Positions 1 through 9,440 are shown, counted from the stretch's first letter. The stretch is DNA of 64,000 bases from Marinobacter sediminicola (GCF_031157525.1 NZ_JAVIXR010000004.1:62001-126000), one strand, 5' to 3'. Notes: a model not told the origin generated them from the letters alone. Program-made: numbers and translations.

Positions 1-2
1 AA

Positions 3-1352
3 TACCTCAGCCGTGGTTACTACTGCTCCTTGCTGGCAGAAGCCCGTGGACACCATGTCGTTCCGTCTGTGATGACGCTGAACGATTTGAGCCGGAAAGG
101 GCTGTTCTCTCTTGAATTGGAAGAGCTCGACGCGAGTGTTGTCAATTGGCTGGAAGCGGCTGGCTCGGCCATTGATCCGGCCAGCGATGAGCGCAACGCC
201 ACCCACGAGGTTCGGGTTCGCACCTACTTCGGGCAAACCGAGCATCCGGATCTTAAACCGGTGGCGCGGGTCTTGTTTGAGCGGTTTCCTTGCCCGATTC
301 TTGAAATCGTGTTCCGGCGCCGGAAAAACTGGCAGATTGAATCCATGAAGCCCGCGGCGCCTGCAGATCTGAACGAGGCTGACCAGGATGTTTTTGCTGC
401 TGCATTGGACCGCTTCAGCAGCATGGTTTGGCGCAAGCCGAGAACCCGCCGCCGGTACCGCTATGACCTTGCGATTCTGGTGAATCCGGATGAAGAAATG
501 CCGCCCAGCGATGCGGTGGCATTGAAACGCTTTGAAAAAGCCGGGCGCAAGCTGGGAATTAACGTGGAGCAGATTACGCGCCGGGATTACATGCGTTTGC
601 CTGAGTACGACGGCCTGTTCATCCGTGAAACCACAGCCATCGACCACCACACCTATCGCTTTGCTCGTAAGGCCGAAGCTGAAGGCATGGTGGTGATTGA
701 CGATCCTGCATCGATCCTTAAATGCACGAACAAGGTCTTTTTGGCGGACCTGCTGAAAAACAACAAGATACCTACGCCCAAAACGCTGATTCTTTCAAAA
801 GACCAGAAAGATGCTGTGGAACAGGTGATTCAGGAGTTGGGTTTTCCGGCGGTTATTAAAATACCGGATGGTGCATTCTCTCGAGGTGTGACCAAGGCTG
901 AAGATGAGGCATCCCTCAGAGCAGGGCTGAAAGATCTGTTCCGGCAGTCAGCGTTGGTATTGGCGCAAGAGTACCTGTATACCGATTACGACTGGCGTAT
1001 CGGCGTGCTGGGTGGCCGGGCAATCTACGCGTGCAAATACATGATGGTGAAAGGCCACTGGCAGATCTATCAACACGGCGAGTCAGCAAGTGAGAGCGGC
1101 GGGTTCGAAACCATGCCCACTTATGAGGTGCCGAGAAATGTTATCCAGGCCGCACTGAACTCCACGCGACTGATCGGTAACGGGCTCTATGGCGTGGATA
1201 TCAAACAGTCTGGCAACCGGGTTGCCGTCATTGAAGTAAACGATAACCCGAGTATTGATGCGGGTGTTGAAGATCTGTTTCTCGGCGGCGAACTTTACAC
1301 GCTGATCATGCAGGAATTCCTTTCCCGAATGGAAGAGAATCGCCGCCGTTAA
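3..1352 (+). CDS. RimK-like ATP-grasp ligase, 5' end outside window
   Basis: The open frame runs from the first bases of the window to a TAA, so the start codon lies upstream; the visible part is 449 codons. It resembles the RimK-family proteins that carry an N-terminal domain (the visible start reads LSRGYYCSLLAEARGH, typical of that domain) ahead of a C-terminal ATP-grasp domain at roughly residues 230-440. In the ATP-grasp part one sees FPAVIKIPDGAFSRGV (ATP-binding loop) and the metal-binding end VIEVNDNPSIDAG. Family members ligate amino acids or peptides to a carboxylate using ATP; the substrate here cannot be told. The next gene is on the opposite strand, so this gene ends its transcription unit. 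The first in-frame TTG inside the window, at 30, is not the true start because the conserved sequence continues upstream of it. Confidence 0.85.
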   Translation, partial: YLSRGYYCSLLAEARGHHVVPSVMTLNDLSRKGLFSLELEELDASVVNWLEAAGSAIDPASDERNATHEVRVRTYFGQTEHPDLKPVARVLFERFPCPILEIVFRRRKNWQIESMKPAAPADLNEADQDVFAAALDRFSSMVWRKPRTRRRYRYDLAILVNPDEEMPPSDAVALKRFEKAGRKLGINVEQITRRDYMRLPEYDGLFIRETTAIDHHTYRFARKAEAEGMVVIDDPASILKCTNKVFLADLLKNNKIPTPKTLILSKDQKDAVEQVIQELGFPAVIKIPDGAFSRGVTKAEDEASLRAGLKDLFRQSALVLAQEYLYTDYDWRIGVLGGRAIYACKYMMVKGHWQIYQHGESASESGGFETMPTYEVPRNVIQAALNSTRLIGNGLYGVDIKQSGNRVAVIEVNDNPSIDAGVEDLFLGGELYTLIMQEFLSRMEENRRR

Positions 1353-1385
1353 CACCTTCTGAGTTACGGATGCCGGGTGGCCGGC

Positions 1386-2549
1386 TTACAGGCCGGCTAC
1401 CCAGATTCTTACACTGCCAAACCATGGGTATGCTTCCAGATGCTGCCGGACGTTTTCGGGTGTGAACACCGCCTCCGCGTCCTGCTCGTCGAGAAAAATC
1501 TCCAGATGCAATTTGTTTCTCAAGTAATGAAGTCTTAGCCGGCTACGCTGGGGGATTTCACCCAGGTGTTCCGCAATGATGCTTGTAACCTCTGCACGCG
1601 AGGGTAGCTGTTTGGTGGTTGCAAACTCGTGGTCCTCATCATTTTCGGCGTCAATGTGGAAGTTGATGTCGAGAATGTTGTCCAGAGCATTGCGCATTCC
1701 GGCGACCACTTGCATACCTATCTGATGCCCTTCTGACACACTGATTTCCGGGCGCACGACCAGGTGGATATCCAGAAGAATATCCTGCCCCATACGCCGG
1801 CTGCGAAGTTCGTGCACGTTTAAAACGCCGTCAGTTCCCCGCGCTATGGTTTTCAGCATTTCGGTATCATCGGGTGATAACCCGGTGTCTACAAGCTCCT
1901 GAACGCTGTCCCAGGTAAACTTCCAGCCAATGTGGATAATGATCACCGCAATCGCTACGGCTGCGAGCATATCCAGCCATACAAATCCAAGCATGGCGCC
2001 CGCCGTTGAAACCAGAACCACCAGGGAAGAGAGGGCATCGGTGCGGCTGTGCCAGGCATTGGCGATAATTAAATCTGAGCGGATGGCCAGGCCGACGTGC
2101 TTGGTGTAGCGGAAAATCCACTCCTTTCCCACAACCGAAATGGCTGCGGCGACCAGCACTGGCCATTCGGGAATGTGGTCAACATCGCCTTCAATCAGCC
2201 TGAGGGTGTTTTCCCAGGCAAGGGCTGCACCCACAGCGATCAGGATACTACCAAGTACCAGGGTGCCAAAGGTCTCGATGCGCTGATGTCCGTATGGATG
2301 ACAATCATCCGGTTCCTGGCGGGAGACTTTCATTACGCCCAGCACAACAACATCGGATGCTACATCCGTAAAGGAGTGAATTCCGTCAACCAGAAGAGCT
2401 TGGGAGTGAAAAAGCGTGCCGCCGATGACTTTGATGACTCCAAGGAAGGCGTCAAGGATCATTCCTATAATCGTAACCCGGGAGGCTGCTTTCATTTCCA
2501 CCGCCAGGTTGTCGCGATTGCGTTGGGCTGGTGAAACGGGTTGCTGCAT
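1386..2549 (-). CDS. cation diffusion facilitator family efflux transporter
   Basis: This is a divalent metal/proton antiporter of the inner membrane, 387 aa. The transmembrane region covers about residues 20-225, and the metal-site motifs are visible as DGIHSFTD and HSRTD, matching the H/DxxxD pairs of the family. A cytoplasmic C-terminal domain follows. I chose the ATG at 2549 because it has GGAG eight bases upstream; the frame stays open to an ATG at 2600, but no ribosome-binding site supports that start. The first 12 residues after the chosen start are hydrophilic. The metal (zinc, iron, cobalt or manganese) cannot be read from sequence. It is convergent with the RimK-like gene, 33 bp apart, and divergent from pyrD. 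Confidence 0.85.
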   Translation of the reverse strand: MQQPVSPAQRNRDNLAVEMKAASRVTIIGMILDAFLGVIKVIGGTLFHSQALLVDGIHSFTDVASDVVVLGVMKVSRQEPDDCHPYGHQRIETFGTLVLGSILIAVGAALAWENTLRLIEGDVDHIPEWPVLVAAAISVVGKEWIFRYTKHVGLAIRSDLIIANAWHSRTDALSSLVVLVSTAGAMLGFVWLDMLAAVAIAVIIIHIGWKFTWDSVQELVDTGLSPDDTEMLKTIARGTDGVLNVHELRSRRMGQDILLDIHLVVRPEISVSEGHQIGMQVVAGMRNALDNILDINFHIDAENDEDHEFATTKQLPSRAEVTSIIAEHLGEIPQRSRLRLHYLRNKLHLEIFLDEQDAEAVFTPENVRQHLEAYPWFGSVRIWVAGL

Positions 2550-2904
2550 TGAAAAAAGCTCCGAAAATTTCTGCATTCCTGCTTGATTTATACACATCAT
2601 AGCAGTAGTGGCTTTGAATGACAGTTTGTTCAGAATCTTTTCTATTTTAAGTGAAAATTAAATAACATGTTGAAAATAAACGAAAAATAAACTGGTCAAA
2701 AAATGATCAATCTGTAGATGGGCGCAGATTGCAAGGGTTAGGCAAGGATGCTCCGTGATTTTCAACAGGGTTATCCACAGATTCCGTGGAAAAGCTCCCA
2801 AGGGCCTAAGTATACAGATGTTTAGCACTGTTGTTTTATGTTACCGGGCCGCTGTGGAAAACTTCCGGTATACTCGCGAGCACGTTTTCTTGAGGAGTTT
2901 TCAG
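2550..2904. other. AT-rich divergent intergenic region between efflux gene and pyrD
   Basis: No gene is supported in this stretch. The half nearest the efflux gene is strongly AT-rich. The half nearest pyrD holds a perfect DnaA box and a TATACT hexamer at 2869-2874 that could be a -10 element, though no good -35 sits 16-18 bases upstream. Promoters for both flanking genes must lie here. Confidence 0.5.
2771..2779 (+). promoter_or_regulatory. DnaA box (TTATCCACA), possible regulatory site
   Basis: TTATCCACA is an exact match to the consensus DnaA box. A near match on the other strand, TTTTCCACA, lies at about 2853-2861. A single perfect 9-mer is expected about once per two windows of this size by chance, so a role in pyrD control or in titrating DnaA is only a possibility. 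Confidence 0.4.
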
Positions 2905-3924
2905 ATGTACGGCGTTATCCGCAATCTGCTTTTCCGGTTATCACCCGAACAGGCACATGCTGTTGCATTAAACAGCTTGGATCTGGCGCATCGCCTGCGT
3001 CTGCTGGGTGCTTTTTCACCGAAAGCAGAGGCACTGCCAGTCAACGTGATGGGGCTTGATTTCCCCAACCCGGTGGGGCTTGCAGCAGGGCTGGATAAAA
3101 ATGCAGATCATCTGGACGCTCTGGGCGCCCTCGGCTTTGGGTTTATTGAAGTTGGAACCGTTACACCGCTGGCCCAGCCCGGTAACCCGAAACCCCGCAT
3201 GTTCCGCTTGCCAGAGCACCAGGCCATCATTAACCGCATGGGGTTCAATAACGAAGGCTTGGCCCACATGCTGGAGCGAGTAGACAAGCGCAGCTACCGA
3301 GGCATTCTCGGCATTAATGTTGGTAAAAACAAAGATACGCCAAACGAAGAGTCCGAGTCGGATTACCGTAAGGGCATTGCAGCTGTTTATAGCCGGGCAG
3401 ACTACATCACTGTAAACGTGTCATCACCGAACACGCCGGGTTTACGGGATCTTCAGTTTGGTGATTCACTGAAAGGCCTACTCCACGCCATCAAGGATGA
3501 ACAGCTGAAGTGCCAGAGCCAGCTCGGTCGTTACGTGCCGATTGCCGTTAAAATTGCACCGGACATGGATGACGAAGGTATAAGGTTTGTTGCGTCAGCT
3601 CTGAAAGAGGCTGGCTTGGATGGAGTTATCGCCACAAACACCACCATAAGCCGCGATGCCGTTGCCGGCCACGTTTATGGGGCAGAAGCCGGAGGGCTTA
3701 GTGGTGCACCGGTTAGAGAAGCGTCCTTAAGGGTAATCAAAGGGCTGTATGCAGAGCTTGGTGATGAACTGCCGATTATCGGTGTGGGCGGTATTACCGA
3801 TGGCGAGAGTGCGGCTGAAAAAATCCGTGCCGGTGCCAAACTGGTTCAGCTATATACTGGCTTTATATACCGGGGGCCCGAACTGATTGGTGAAACCGTC
3901 GAGGCGATTCGGAAGCTCCGGTAA
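2905..3924 (+). CDS. pyrD: dihydroorotate dehydrogenase (quinone), class 2
   Basis: PyrD oxidises dihydroorotate to orotate in pyrimidine synthesis, passing electrons through FMN to membrane quinone. The 339 aa length matches the class 2 family (about 336 aa). Residues 1-40 form the amphipathic membrane-associating segment. NPVGLAAGLDKNADH near 55-69, the NVSSPNTPGLR motif with the catalytic serine near 173-174, and the FMN phosphate-binding end GVGGI near 296 are present. The ATG at 2905 is preceded by TGAGGAG at 7 bases; the open frame extends upstream to 2755 but that extension is not conserved and has no ribosome-binding site. It stands alone as a gene, followed by a set of hairpins. Confidence 0.97.
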   Translation: MYGVIRNLLFRLSPEQAHAVALNSLDLAHRLRLLGAFSPKAEALPVNVMGLDFPNPVGLAAGLDKNADHLDALGALGFGFIEVGTVTPLAQPGNPKPRMFRLPEHQAIINRMGFNNEGLAHMLERVDKRSYRGILGINVGKNKDTPNEESESDYRKGIAAVYSRADYITVNVSSPNTPGLRDLQFGDSLKGLLHAIKDEQLKCQSQLGRYVPIAVKIAPDMDDEGIRFVASALKEAGLDGVIATNTTISRDAVAGHVYGAEAGGLSGAPVREASLRVIKGLYAELGDELPIIGVGGITDGESAAEKIRAGAKLVQLYTGFIYRGPELIGETVEAIRKLR

Positions 3925-3929
3925 AGGAA

Positions 3930-4007
3930 GGGCCCGCAATGCGGGCCCTCACGGGGAGTTAACCCCGTTGCGCTCATCAGCGCATGAGACGGGGCGGGAG
4001 GCCCCGT
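3930..4007 (+). terminator. cluster of GC-rich hairpins after pyrD
   Basis: Three stem-loops follow pyrD: 3930-3937 with 3941-3948 (8 bp stem, loop AAT), 3951-3956 with 3963-3968 (ACGGGG/CCCCGT), and 3989-3995 with 4001-4007 (ACGGGGC/GCCCCGT). The ACGGGG and CCCCGT arms of the second and third can also pair with each other. None is followed by a clear T-run, so termination is plausible but not certain. Confidence 0.5.
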
Positions 4008-4079
4008 ATTGGTTGTGCTGAATACTGCGTCAAATTGTGTGACAAAAGATCAGATTAAGAAGTCGGGGTTTAGCAAATA

Positions 4080-4292
4080 TCACGCGGTGGTGACGTTTGC
4101 CATTTTATGGATACCAGAGACGCCGGTCATGCCATCCCATTGATCTGTGCGGCCTTCTCGCCACCCGTTCAGCCATTCCTGGCGAACTTCTGCCTGGTCG
4201 AGCGGACAGCTGTCTTTGGACTTTCCGGATACGCCAGCGAGGTAACCCCGCTTGAATGCACGAGCGTACATATCTCTTTTCTGTCTTTTCAT
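4080..4292 (-). CDS. rmf: ribosome modulation factor
   Basis: Rmf binds 70S ribosomes in stationary phase and drives their dimerisation into inactive 100S particles. The 70 aa product begins MKRQKRD and contains RGYLAG, CPLDQAEVRQEWLNGWREG, which match the Rmf core (E. coli Rmf is 55 aa); the remaining C-terminal tail of about 14 residues is extra. The ATG at 4292 has GAGGAA close upstream; the frame is open farther upstream but the conserved protein starts here. Monocistronic, convergent with pyrD and divergent from rlmKL. Family members are usually induced by ppGpp in slow growth; no specific operator is visible. Confidence 0.95.
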   Translation of the reverse strand: MKRQKRDMYARAFKRGYLAGVSGKSKDSCPLDQAEVRQEWLNGWREGRTDQWDGMTGVSGIHKMANVTTA

Positions 4293-4611
4293 GCCGTTCC
4301 TCACTAATGGATTAACAGAACAAGCGTGTACACTTCTGCAGTGGCTGTGACATGTGGAATCCACTCCGGGATAACCCACTATTGCCAGCTCCAGCCAGAG
4401 CAGTCAGGATCCTGTTAACGAAAGGGAGTTACCCCTTTCCGAACGACGCGTCACCTACAAGGTAAGCCGAAGTTCGAGCAGAAGTACACTATCATTTTGA
4501 TCTAACGGATCGCTTTTTTTGGTCTAAACTGAATAAGCGATGACCTGAAACCTATGAACGCTGCAATTCCCGTGACTTAGCGAGAATTGCCTAAAGAGCC
4601 TGGAGTTGAAC
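4293..4611. other. intergenic region between rmf and rlmKL
   Basis: No gene is seen in these 319 bases. It must hold the divergent promoters of rmf and rlmKL. The part nearest rlmKL is AT-rich with a run of seven T at 4514-4520; no convincing -35/-10 pair with correct spacing could be picked by eye. Confidence 0.4.
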
Positions 4612-6786
4612 TTGTCCAAACCTGTATTTTTTGTAAGTTGCCCAAAGGGTGTTGAGTACCTTCTGGCGGACGAGCTCGGCACCTTGGGTCTCGGGCTGGT
4701 GAAAAACGCACCGGCTGGCGCATGGGTAGAGGGCTCGCTTGAGGCTGGATACCGGGCCTGCCTGTGGTCGCGTTTGGCGAACCGGGTGGTTCTCCATATT
4801 GACGAAGTAGCGGCTACCAGCGCCGATGAGCTTTACGATGGCGTTGTTCACATTGACTGGCAGCAGCACATTCCTGTCGATGGCAGTTTCCGAGTCAACT
4901 TCATTGGTGAAAACGAGGAAATCCGTAACACCCAGTTTGGTGCTCAGCGGGTAAAAGACGGAATTGTAGACCGGTTCACGATGAGCGGCGGAAAGCGTCC
5001 GGCGGTTGAAGCCAAAACACCGGATGTCACCGTATCTGCACGGTTGCATCGTGGTCGACTGGCTCTGGGTATCGACATCAGTGGACACAGTCTGCATCAG
5101 CGCGGCTACCGAACAGAGCAAGGTCTTGCGCCTTTGAAGGAAAACCTTGCAGCTGCGTTGCTATTGCGAGCGGGCTGGCCTGAAATTGCAGCGGCGGGTG
5201 GTGATTTTGTTGATCCGATGTGTGGTTCAGGCACGCTCGTAATTGAAGCGGCGCTGATGGCATTGGACATAGCGCCAGGCCGTCGTCAGGAGCGATTCGG
5301 TTTCGAAAAATGGTTGGGCCACCAACCTGAAACCTGGCTGTCTTTAAGGCAAGAGGCTGAGAAGCGAGCATACGAAGGCAAGCAGGGCAGAGTACCGAAG
5401 TTTTTGGGATTTGATCAGGATAGCCGGGTCATTTCCACAGCGCGCAATAATGCTCAGCGAGCAGGGCTTGAAGGCTTGGTTGAGTTCCAGGTGCAATCGA
5501 TTGAAGAGCTATCATTGGGTGATGACAGGGCAGAAGCCGGGCTGGTTCTGGTAAACCCTCCCTACGGCGAACGCCTGAGCGACAGGCAGGCTTTGGCAGG
5601 CCTATACGAATCACTTGGCGATGCTGTCAAAGAGGCCGCGTCAGGATGGCGCCTGGGTGTGTTTACGGGGGCTCCGGAATTCGGCAAGTCCATCGGCTTG
5701 CGCAGTTTCAAACAATACAAGTTGTTTAACGGCAAGCTACCAGCACAACTGCTTCTGTTCACCATTGATGAGGCGAGTGTGCGCACGCCTCGCGAGCCTG
5801 GACTCCCGGGTGAAGTCCTGCCCCGCATTGCGAATGAAGAGCGAGCAGCCATGCTGCGAAATCGTCTGAAGAAAAATATGAAGACTATCGGTCAGTGGGC
5901 GCGCAAGCAAAATATAAGCTGTTACCGCCTGTACGATGCGGATATGCCAGAGTACGCGCTGGCGATCGATATGTATGAGGGCAGGGTGCATGTGCAGGAA
6001 TACGTTGCCCCCAAAACCATTGATGAGCGCTCCGCACGGGATCGCCTGGCCGAAGCACTGGCGGTTATTCCGGAAGCCTTGGGCATTGAGCGGGATCAGA
6101 TGGTGTGCAAACAGCGGCAGCGTCAGGCTGGCGTTAACCAGTATGAAAAGCAGGATGCCAGCGGCGAGTTCTTTCATGTGAAGGAGCACGGTGTCACCCT
6201 CAAGGTGAACCTTAAGGATTATCTCGATACCGGGCTATTCCTGGATCACCGGCCTGTGCGCCACTGGATTCAGCAAAATGCTCAGGGCAAGCGGTTCCTG
6301 AACCTGTTCTGTTACACCGGTGCCGCGACTGTTCATGCGGTTGCTGGAGGCGCCAGCCGCTCCCTGAGCCTCGACTTGTCTAACACCTATGTTGGCTGGG
6401 CTCAGGACAACCTCAGGTTGAACGCGGCAGATCCACGGAAGCATAAGGTAGAGCAGACGGATTGTCTGGCTTGGTTGGCTGCAAAGCCCAAACCTGATCA
6501 GGTTTACGATCTGATCTTTATGGACCCGCCAACCTTTTCCAACTCTGCCCGTATGGCAGGTGTATTGGATGTTCAGAAGGATCACGGCAGGCTGATCCGC
6601 CAGGCCATGGCAAGGTTAAGTACGGACGGCTTGCTGATTTTTTCCAATAACTTCCGGCGCTTCAAGCTTGATGATGAGTTGGCCGCAGAGTTTGAGGTTG
6701 AAGAGGTAAGTGCAAGCACTCTGGATAAGGACTTCCAGAGGAATGCTCGAATTCACCGGTGCTGGCACATCCGGAAAAGTCTGTAA
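4612..6786 (+). CDS. rlmL: bifunctional 23S rRNA methyltransferase RlmKL
   Basis: This fused enzyme makes m2G2445 (RlmL part) and m7G2069 (RlmK part) in 23S rRNA. The order visible in the 724 aa is: THUMP RNA-binding domain (about 40-155), RlmL methyltransferase domain with the SAM loop VDPMCGSGT near 200 and the catalytic NPPYGER near 310, then the RlmK methyltransferase domain with FLNLFCYTGAA near 563 and MDPPTFSNS near 640. Length is close to E. coli RlmKL (702 aa). No ATG start fits; TTG at 4612 has GGAG six bases upstream, whereas TTG at 4606 directly abuts that GGAG, so 4612 is preferred. Confidence 0.95.
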   Translation: MSKPVFFVSCPKGVEYLLADELGTLGLGLVKNAPAGAWVEGSLEAGYRACLWSRLANRVVLHIDEVAATSADELYDGVVHIDWQQHIPVDGSFRVNFIGENEEIRNTQFGAQRVKDGIVDRFTMSGGKRPAVEAKTPDVTVSARLHRGRLALGIDISGHSLHQRGYRTEQGLAPLKENLAAALLLRAGWPEIAAAGGDFVDPMCGSGTLVIEAALMALDIAPGRRQERFGFEKWLGHQPETWLSLRQEAEKRAYEGKQGRVPKFLGFDQDSRVISTARNNAQRAGLEGLVEFQVQSIEELSLGDDRAEAGLVLVNPPYGERLSDRQALAGLYESLGDAVKEAASGWRLGVFTGAPEFGKSIGLRSFKQYKLFNGKLPAQLLLFTIDEASVRTPREPGLPGEVLPRIANEERAAMLRNRLKKNMKTIGQWARKQNISCYRLYDADMPEYALAIDMYEGRVHVQEYVAPKTIDERSARDRLAEALAVIPEALGIERDQMVCKQRQRQAGVNQYEKQDASGEFFHVKEHGVTLKVNLKDYLDTGLFLDHRPVRHWIQQNAQGKRFLNLFCYTGAATVHAVAGGASRSLSLDLSNTYVGWAQDNLRLNAADPRKHKVEQTDCLAWLAAKPKPDQVYDLIFMDPPTFSNSARMAGVLDVQKDHGRLIRQAMARLSTDGLLIFSNNFRRFKLDDELAAEFEVEEVSASTLDKDFQRNARIHRCWHIRKSL

Positions 6787-6813
6787 CATTCCATCTGAAT
6801 TTTGAGAAGGTGT

Positions 6814-7422
6814 TTAAAACTCGTATTTCAGGCCGGTAGAAAACTGAAAGGTGTTAGCGTCAGTACCAGTATCCTTGAAGAATTTACCGCCCTCTAATAC
6901 GAGGTAAGTGTCGTCAAACACTTCGAAGTCCATCCCGAATACCCAGCTTACACCGAAGCTGCTGTCTGGAAAGTCGCCTTCCATATCCTGGAATTCGGAT
7001 CGTACCGGCCCATTTTCATCGTTGATTTCAGCGGTGCCGTGGATAAAGGAAAATCCGGCCTGTGCGTAGACGTTGGCATAGTCTGTAACAGGGTAGTGCA
7101 ACCCCATATACCAGCTGGCAAAGTAGTCAACGGCAAGGGTCAGGCCGCTATCGCCTACTTTGGCATCCCTGTATCCTCCGCCTGCACGTAGCTCTGCATG
7201 AAACAGATCTGTGATATGGGTGCCCATAATCAGTGCCGCGCCACTACCAGTAGCCTGCTCTTTCGAGACTTCACCTATGGTGCGGTAGTTAAACGCTGTG
7301 GTTATCAAACCCACATAGTGCTTATCCTCCCGTGGCTTTTCCTGCGCCAGGGAAGCTTGAGAGTGAAGCAGGCAAGCTGGCAGCAGTGCGAGGATCAGGT
7401 GCGATCGAACAACCTTTTTCAT
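6814..7422 (-). CDS. outer membrane beta-barrel protein
   Basis: A 202 aa protein with a signal peptide (MKKVVRSHLILALLPACLLHSQASLAQ, shown here only to its cleavage region after SLA-Q at about residue 27) followed by alternating amphipathic strands and a C-terminal phenylalanine (LKYEF), the standard signal for outer-membrane barrel insertion. The body resembles the OmpA-like/OMP_b-brl eight-stranded barrels rather than a porin. No substrate or function can be assigned. It is convergent with rlmKL and has no same-strand partner closer than the gene starting at 7990. Confidence 0.7.
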   Translation of the reverse strand: MKKVVRSHLILALLPACLLHSQASLAQEKPREDKHYVGLITTAFNYRTIGEVSKEQATGSGAALIMGTHITDLFHAELRAGGGYRDAKVGDSGLTLAVDYFASWYMGLHYPVTDYANVYAQAGFSFIHGTAEINDENGPVRSEFQDMEGDFPDSSFGVSWVFGMDFEVFDDTYLVLEGGKFFKDTGTDANTFQFSTGLKYEF

Positions 7423-7504
7423 TATTATCGGGTTTCCTGACGTGAGCGGTTACGGTCTGAGTTTGCCTTGTGTAACCGATTGTTACGTCGACCCATGTCA
7501 CAGT

Positions 7505-7990
7505 TTAGTCTTCCTCGAACAGGCCATGTTCCTGAGCCATCAACAATAGAGCGTAAACGCCATTTTCCGGCAGTTGGGGCTCAAGACTTTCATCAAACAG
7601 CAACTGACGCCGGCGATCTTCCAGGGCGTTGCTATCCATGCTGGTGATCAGGTCTGTGATGGGAGCGATCTCGAAAGGTGCATCTTGCTCCATGGCGGTA
7701 AAAATCAAATCAATCAGGATTTCGTCCGGATCCAGCCCGTCTACGTATACGGTTTGATCAGGCAGGTCCTGATGCAGTTCATGAACAATCTCGATCAAAG
7801 GCACGCCCTGTTCGGCCAGGTAGTTCAGATCGATGTCGCCCAGATCGCCGTCTTCCGGTAGCCATTCATCCACCGGAGCAATAACCACCGTTTTCATTTG
7901 GCCGTCTTCCAGTGACCAGGCCATAGCAATTGGAAACAGGGCATCTTCGGTCTGGCAGTACTCGATATCGAGAAATCTTGGTGTCGACAT
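7505..7990 (-). CDS. conserved hypothetical protein, possible DEDD-like nuclease fold
   Basis: 161 aa, acidic, cytoplasmic, no signal or membrane segment. It begins FLDIEYCQT, and later has VYVDGLDPDE; an early D-x-E followed by a second aspartate after a hydrophobic strand is how the RNase H/DEDD exonuclease fold begins, and similar pseudomonad proteins of unknown function look alike. The match is weak and the full catalytic set is not evident, so it is left as hypothetical. The start at 7990 has GGAG-type sequence (CGGAGCC) upstream. It is a single gene divergent from apeB. Confidence 0.65.
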   Translation of the reverse strand: MSTPRFLDIEYCQTEDALFPIAMAWSLEDGQMKTVVIAPVDEWLPEDGDLGDIDLNYLAEQGVPLIEIVHELHQDLPDQTVYVDGLDPDEILIDLIFTAMEQDAPFEIAPITDLITSMDSNALEDRRRQLLFDESLEPQLPENGVYALLLMAQEHGLFEED

Positions 7991-8126
7991 GGCAGGCTCC
8001 GTTTAGTGGGTGGCGTACAGTGAGTTCAAGATTTTAAAGAAGGCGATTAATGTCTGTTGGTCAGGTATGAGGTATTAAGGCTTCATGCCATACTGTAGCA
8101 ATCCATATCATTCTATCAGGGACACC

Positions 8127-9416
8127 ATGGAACAAGCTGAATTCAACAAAGATTTACTGAAGTTTTTGAACGCATCGCCCACGCCCTGGCATGCTGTGGC
8201 AACCATGAAAAAAAGGCTGGATGCAGCCGGTTTTAAAGAGTTGGATGAAAAAGAAGATTGGTCTCTTGATCAGAAATCCAGCTACTACGTTATCCGCAAT
8301 GGGTCGTCTATCGTTGCGTTTCGCACCGGAGCAAGCGATGCCGTGGCATCCGGTATCCGCATGGTGGGTGCCCATACCGACAGCCCGTGCCTGAAAGTTA
8401 AGCCCAACCCCGAGCTGCGCCGAAAAGGGTATTTTCAGCTGGGCGTAGAGGTGTACGGCGGCGTTCTTATGAACCCCTGGTTTGACCGGGATCTTTCATT
8501 GGCCGGTAGGGTGACGTTTCTTGATGGCCATGGCAAGGTCACAGACACGCTGGTGGACTTCCATAAGCCGATGGCGTTTATCCCCAGCCTCGCGATCCAT
8601 CTGGACAGAGAAGCCAATACCAAGCGCACAGTAAACCCCCAGACCGATCTTCCGCCTGTGTTGATGCAAGTGGCTGAAGACGATGCCACCAGTTTTCACG
8701 AGCTTTTGGGCCAGCAAATTACCAGTGAATCCGGCGTGAAAGTACGCAAGGTGCTTGGTTATGAGCTGGGCTTTTACGATGCCCAAGAGGCGAACTTTGT
8801 CGGCTTGCGTGACGAATTTATTGCATCTGCACGGCTGGATAACCTGTTGAGTTGCTACATCGGCCTGCAAGCTTTGCTGAATACCTCAGGTGACGAAGCG
8901 GCGCTGCTGGTGTGTAACGACCACGAAGAAGTGGGTAGCGTATCTTCCGAAGGCGCCCAGGGGCCATTCCTGACGGCGGTTCTTGACCGCTGGTGTGGCG
9001 CCGGCAAGGCAAAAGCCATTGCACGCTCCATGATGATATCAGCCGACAACGCCCACGGCGTGCACCCCAACTACATCGACAAGCACGATGAAAACCATGG
9101 CCCTATTCTGAACAAGGGCCCGGTTATCAAGATCAACCACAATCAGCGTTACGCAACCAACAGTCGCTCTGCTGCGGTTTACCGGCATATTAGTGATGAG
9201 CTTGATTTGCCCCACCAAAGCTTTGTGGTGCGCAGTGATATGGGCTGTGGCAGCACCATTGGGCCGTTGACGGCGGCAAACCTGGGTGTGACAACGCTGG
9301 ATATTGGTGTGCCGCAGTTTGGCATGCACTCGATTCGTGAGCTGATCGGTACTGAGGATGGCTTTACGCTGTATAGAGTTTTGACCGAGTTTATGCAGCG
9401 CAAGCAGGTGTTCTAG
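8127..9416 (+). CDS. apeB: M18 family aminopeptidase
   Basis: A dinuclear-zinc aminopeptidase that removes N-terminal residues from peptides in the cytoplasm. The 429 aa length equals that of the pseudomonad ApeB family. Zinc-ligand motifs are in order: GAHTDSPCLKVKP near residue 80, SARLDNL near 232, NDHEEVGS near 263, ADNAHGVHPNY near 305 and VPQFGMHSIRE near 397. The ATG at 8127 has CAGGGA just upstream; an in-frame ATG at 8085 would add 14 residues that the family lacks. A strong hairpin follows, between this gene and tRNA-Asn. Confidence 0.93.
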   Translation: MEQAEFNKDLLKFLNASPTPWHAVATMKKRLDAAGFKELDEKEDWSLDQKSSYYVIRNGSSIVAFRTGASDAVASGIRMVGAHTDSPCLKVKPNPELRRKGYFQLGVEVYGGVLMNPWFDRDLSLAGRVTFLDGHGKVTDTLVDFHKPMAFIPSLAIHLDREANTKRTVNPQTDLPPVLMQVAEDDATSFHELLGQQITSESGVKVRKVLGYELGFYDAQEANFVGLRDEFIASARLDNLLSCYIGLQALLNTSGDEAALLVCNDHEEVGSVSSEGAQGPFLTAVLDRWCGAGKAKAIARSMMISADNAHGVHPNYIDKHDENHGPILNKGPVIKINHNQRYATNSRSAAVYRHISDELDLPHQSFVVRSDMGCGSTIGPLTAANLGVTTLDIGVPQFGMHSIRELIGTEDGFTLYRVLTEFMQRKQVF

Positions 9417-9440
9417 CGGTTTTTAACAGCCCGGAACGAA

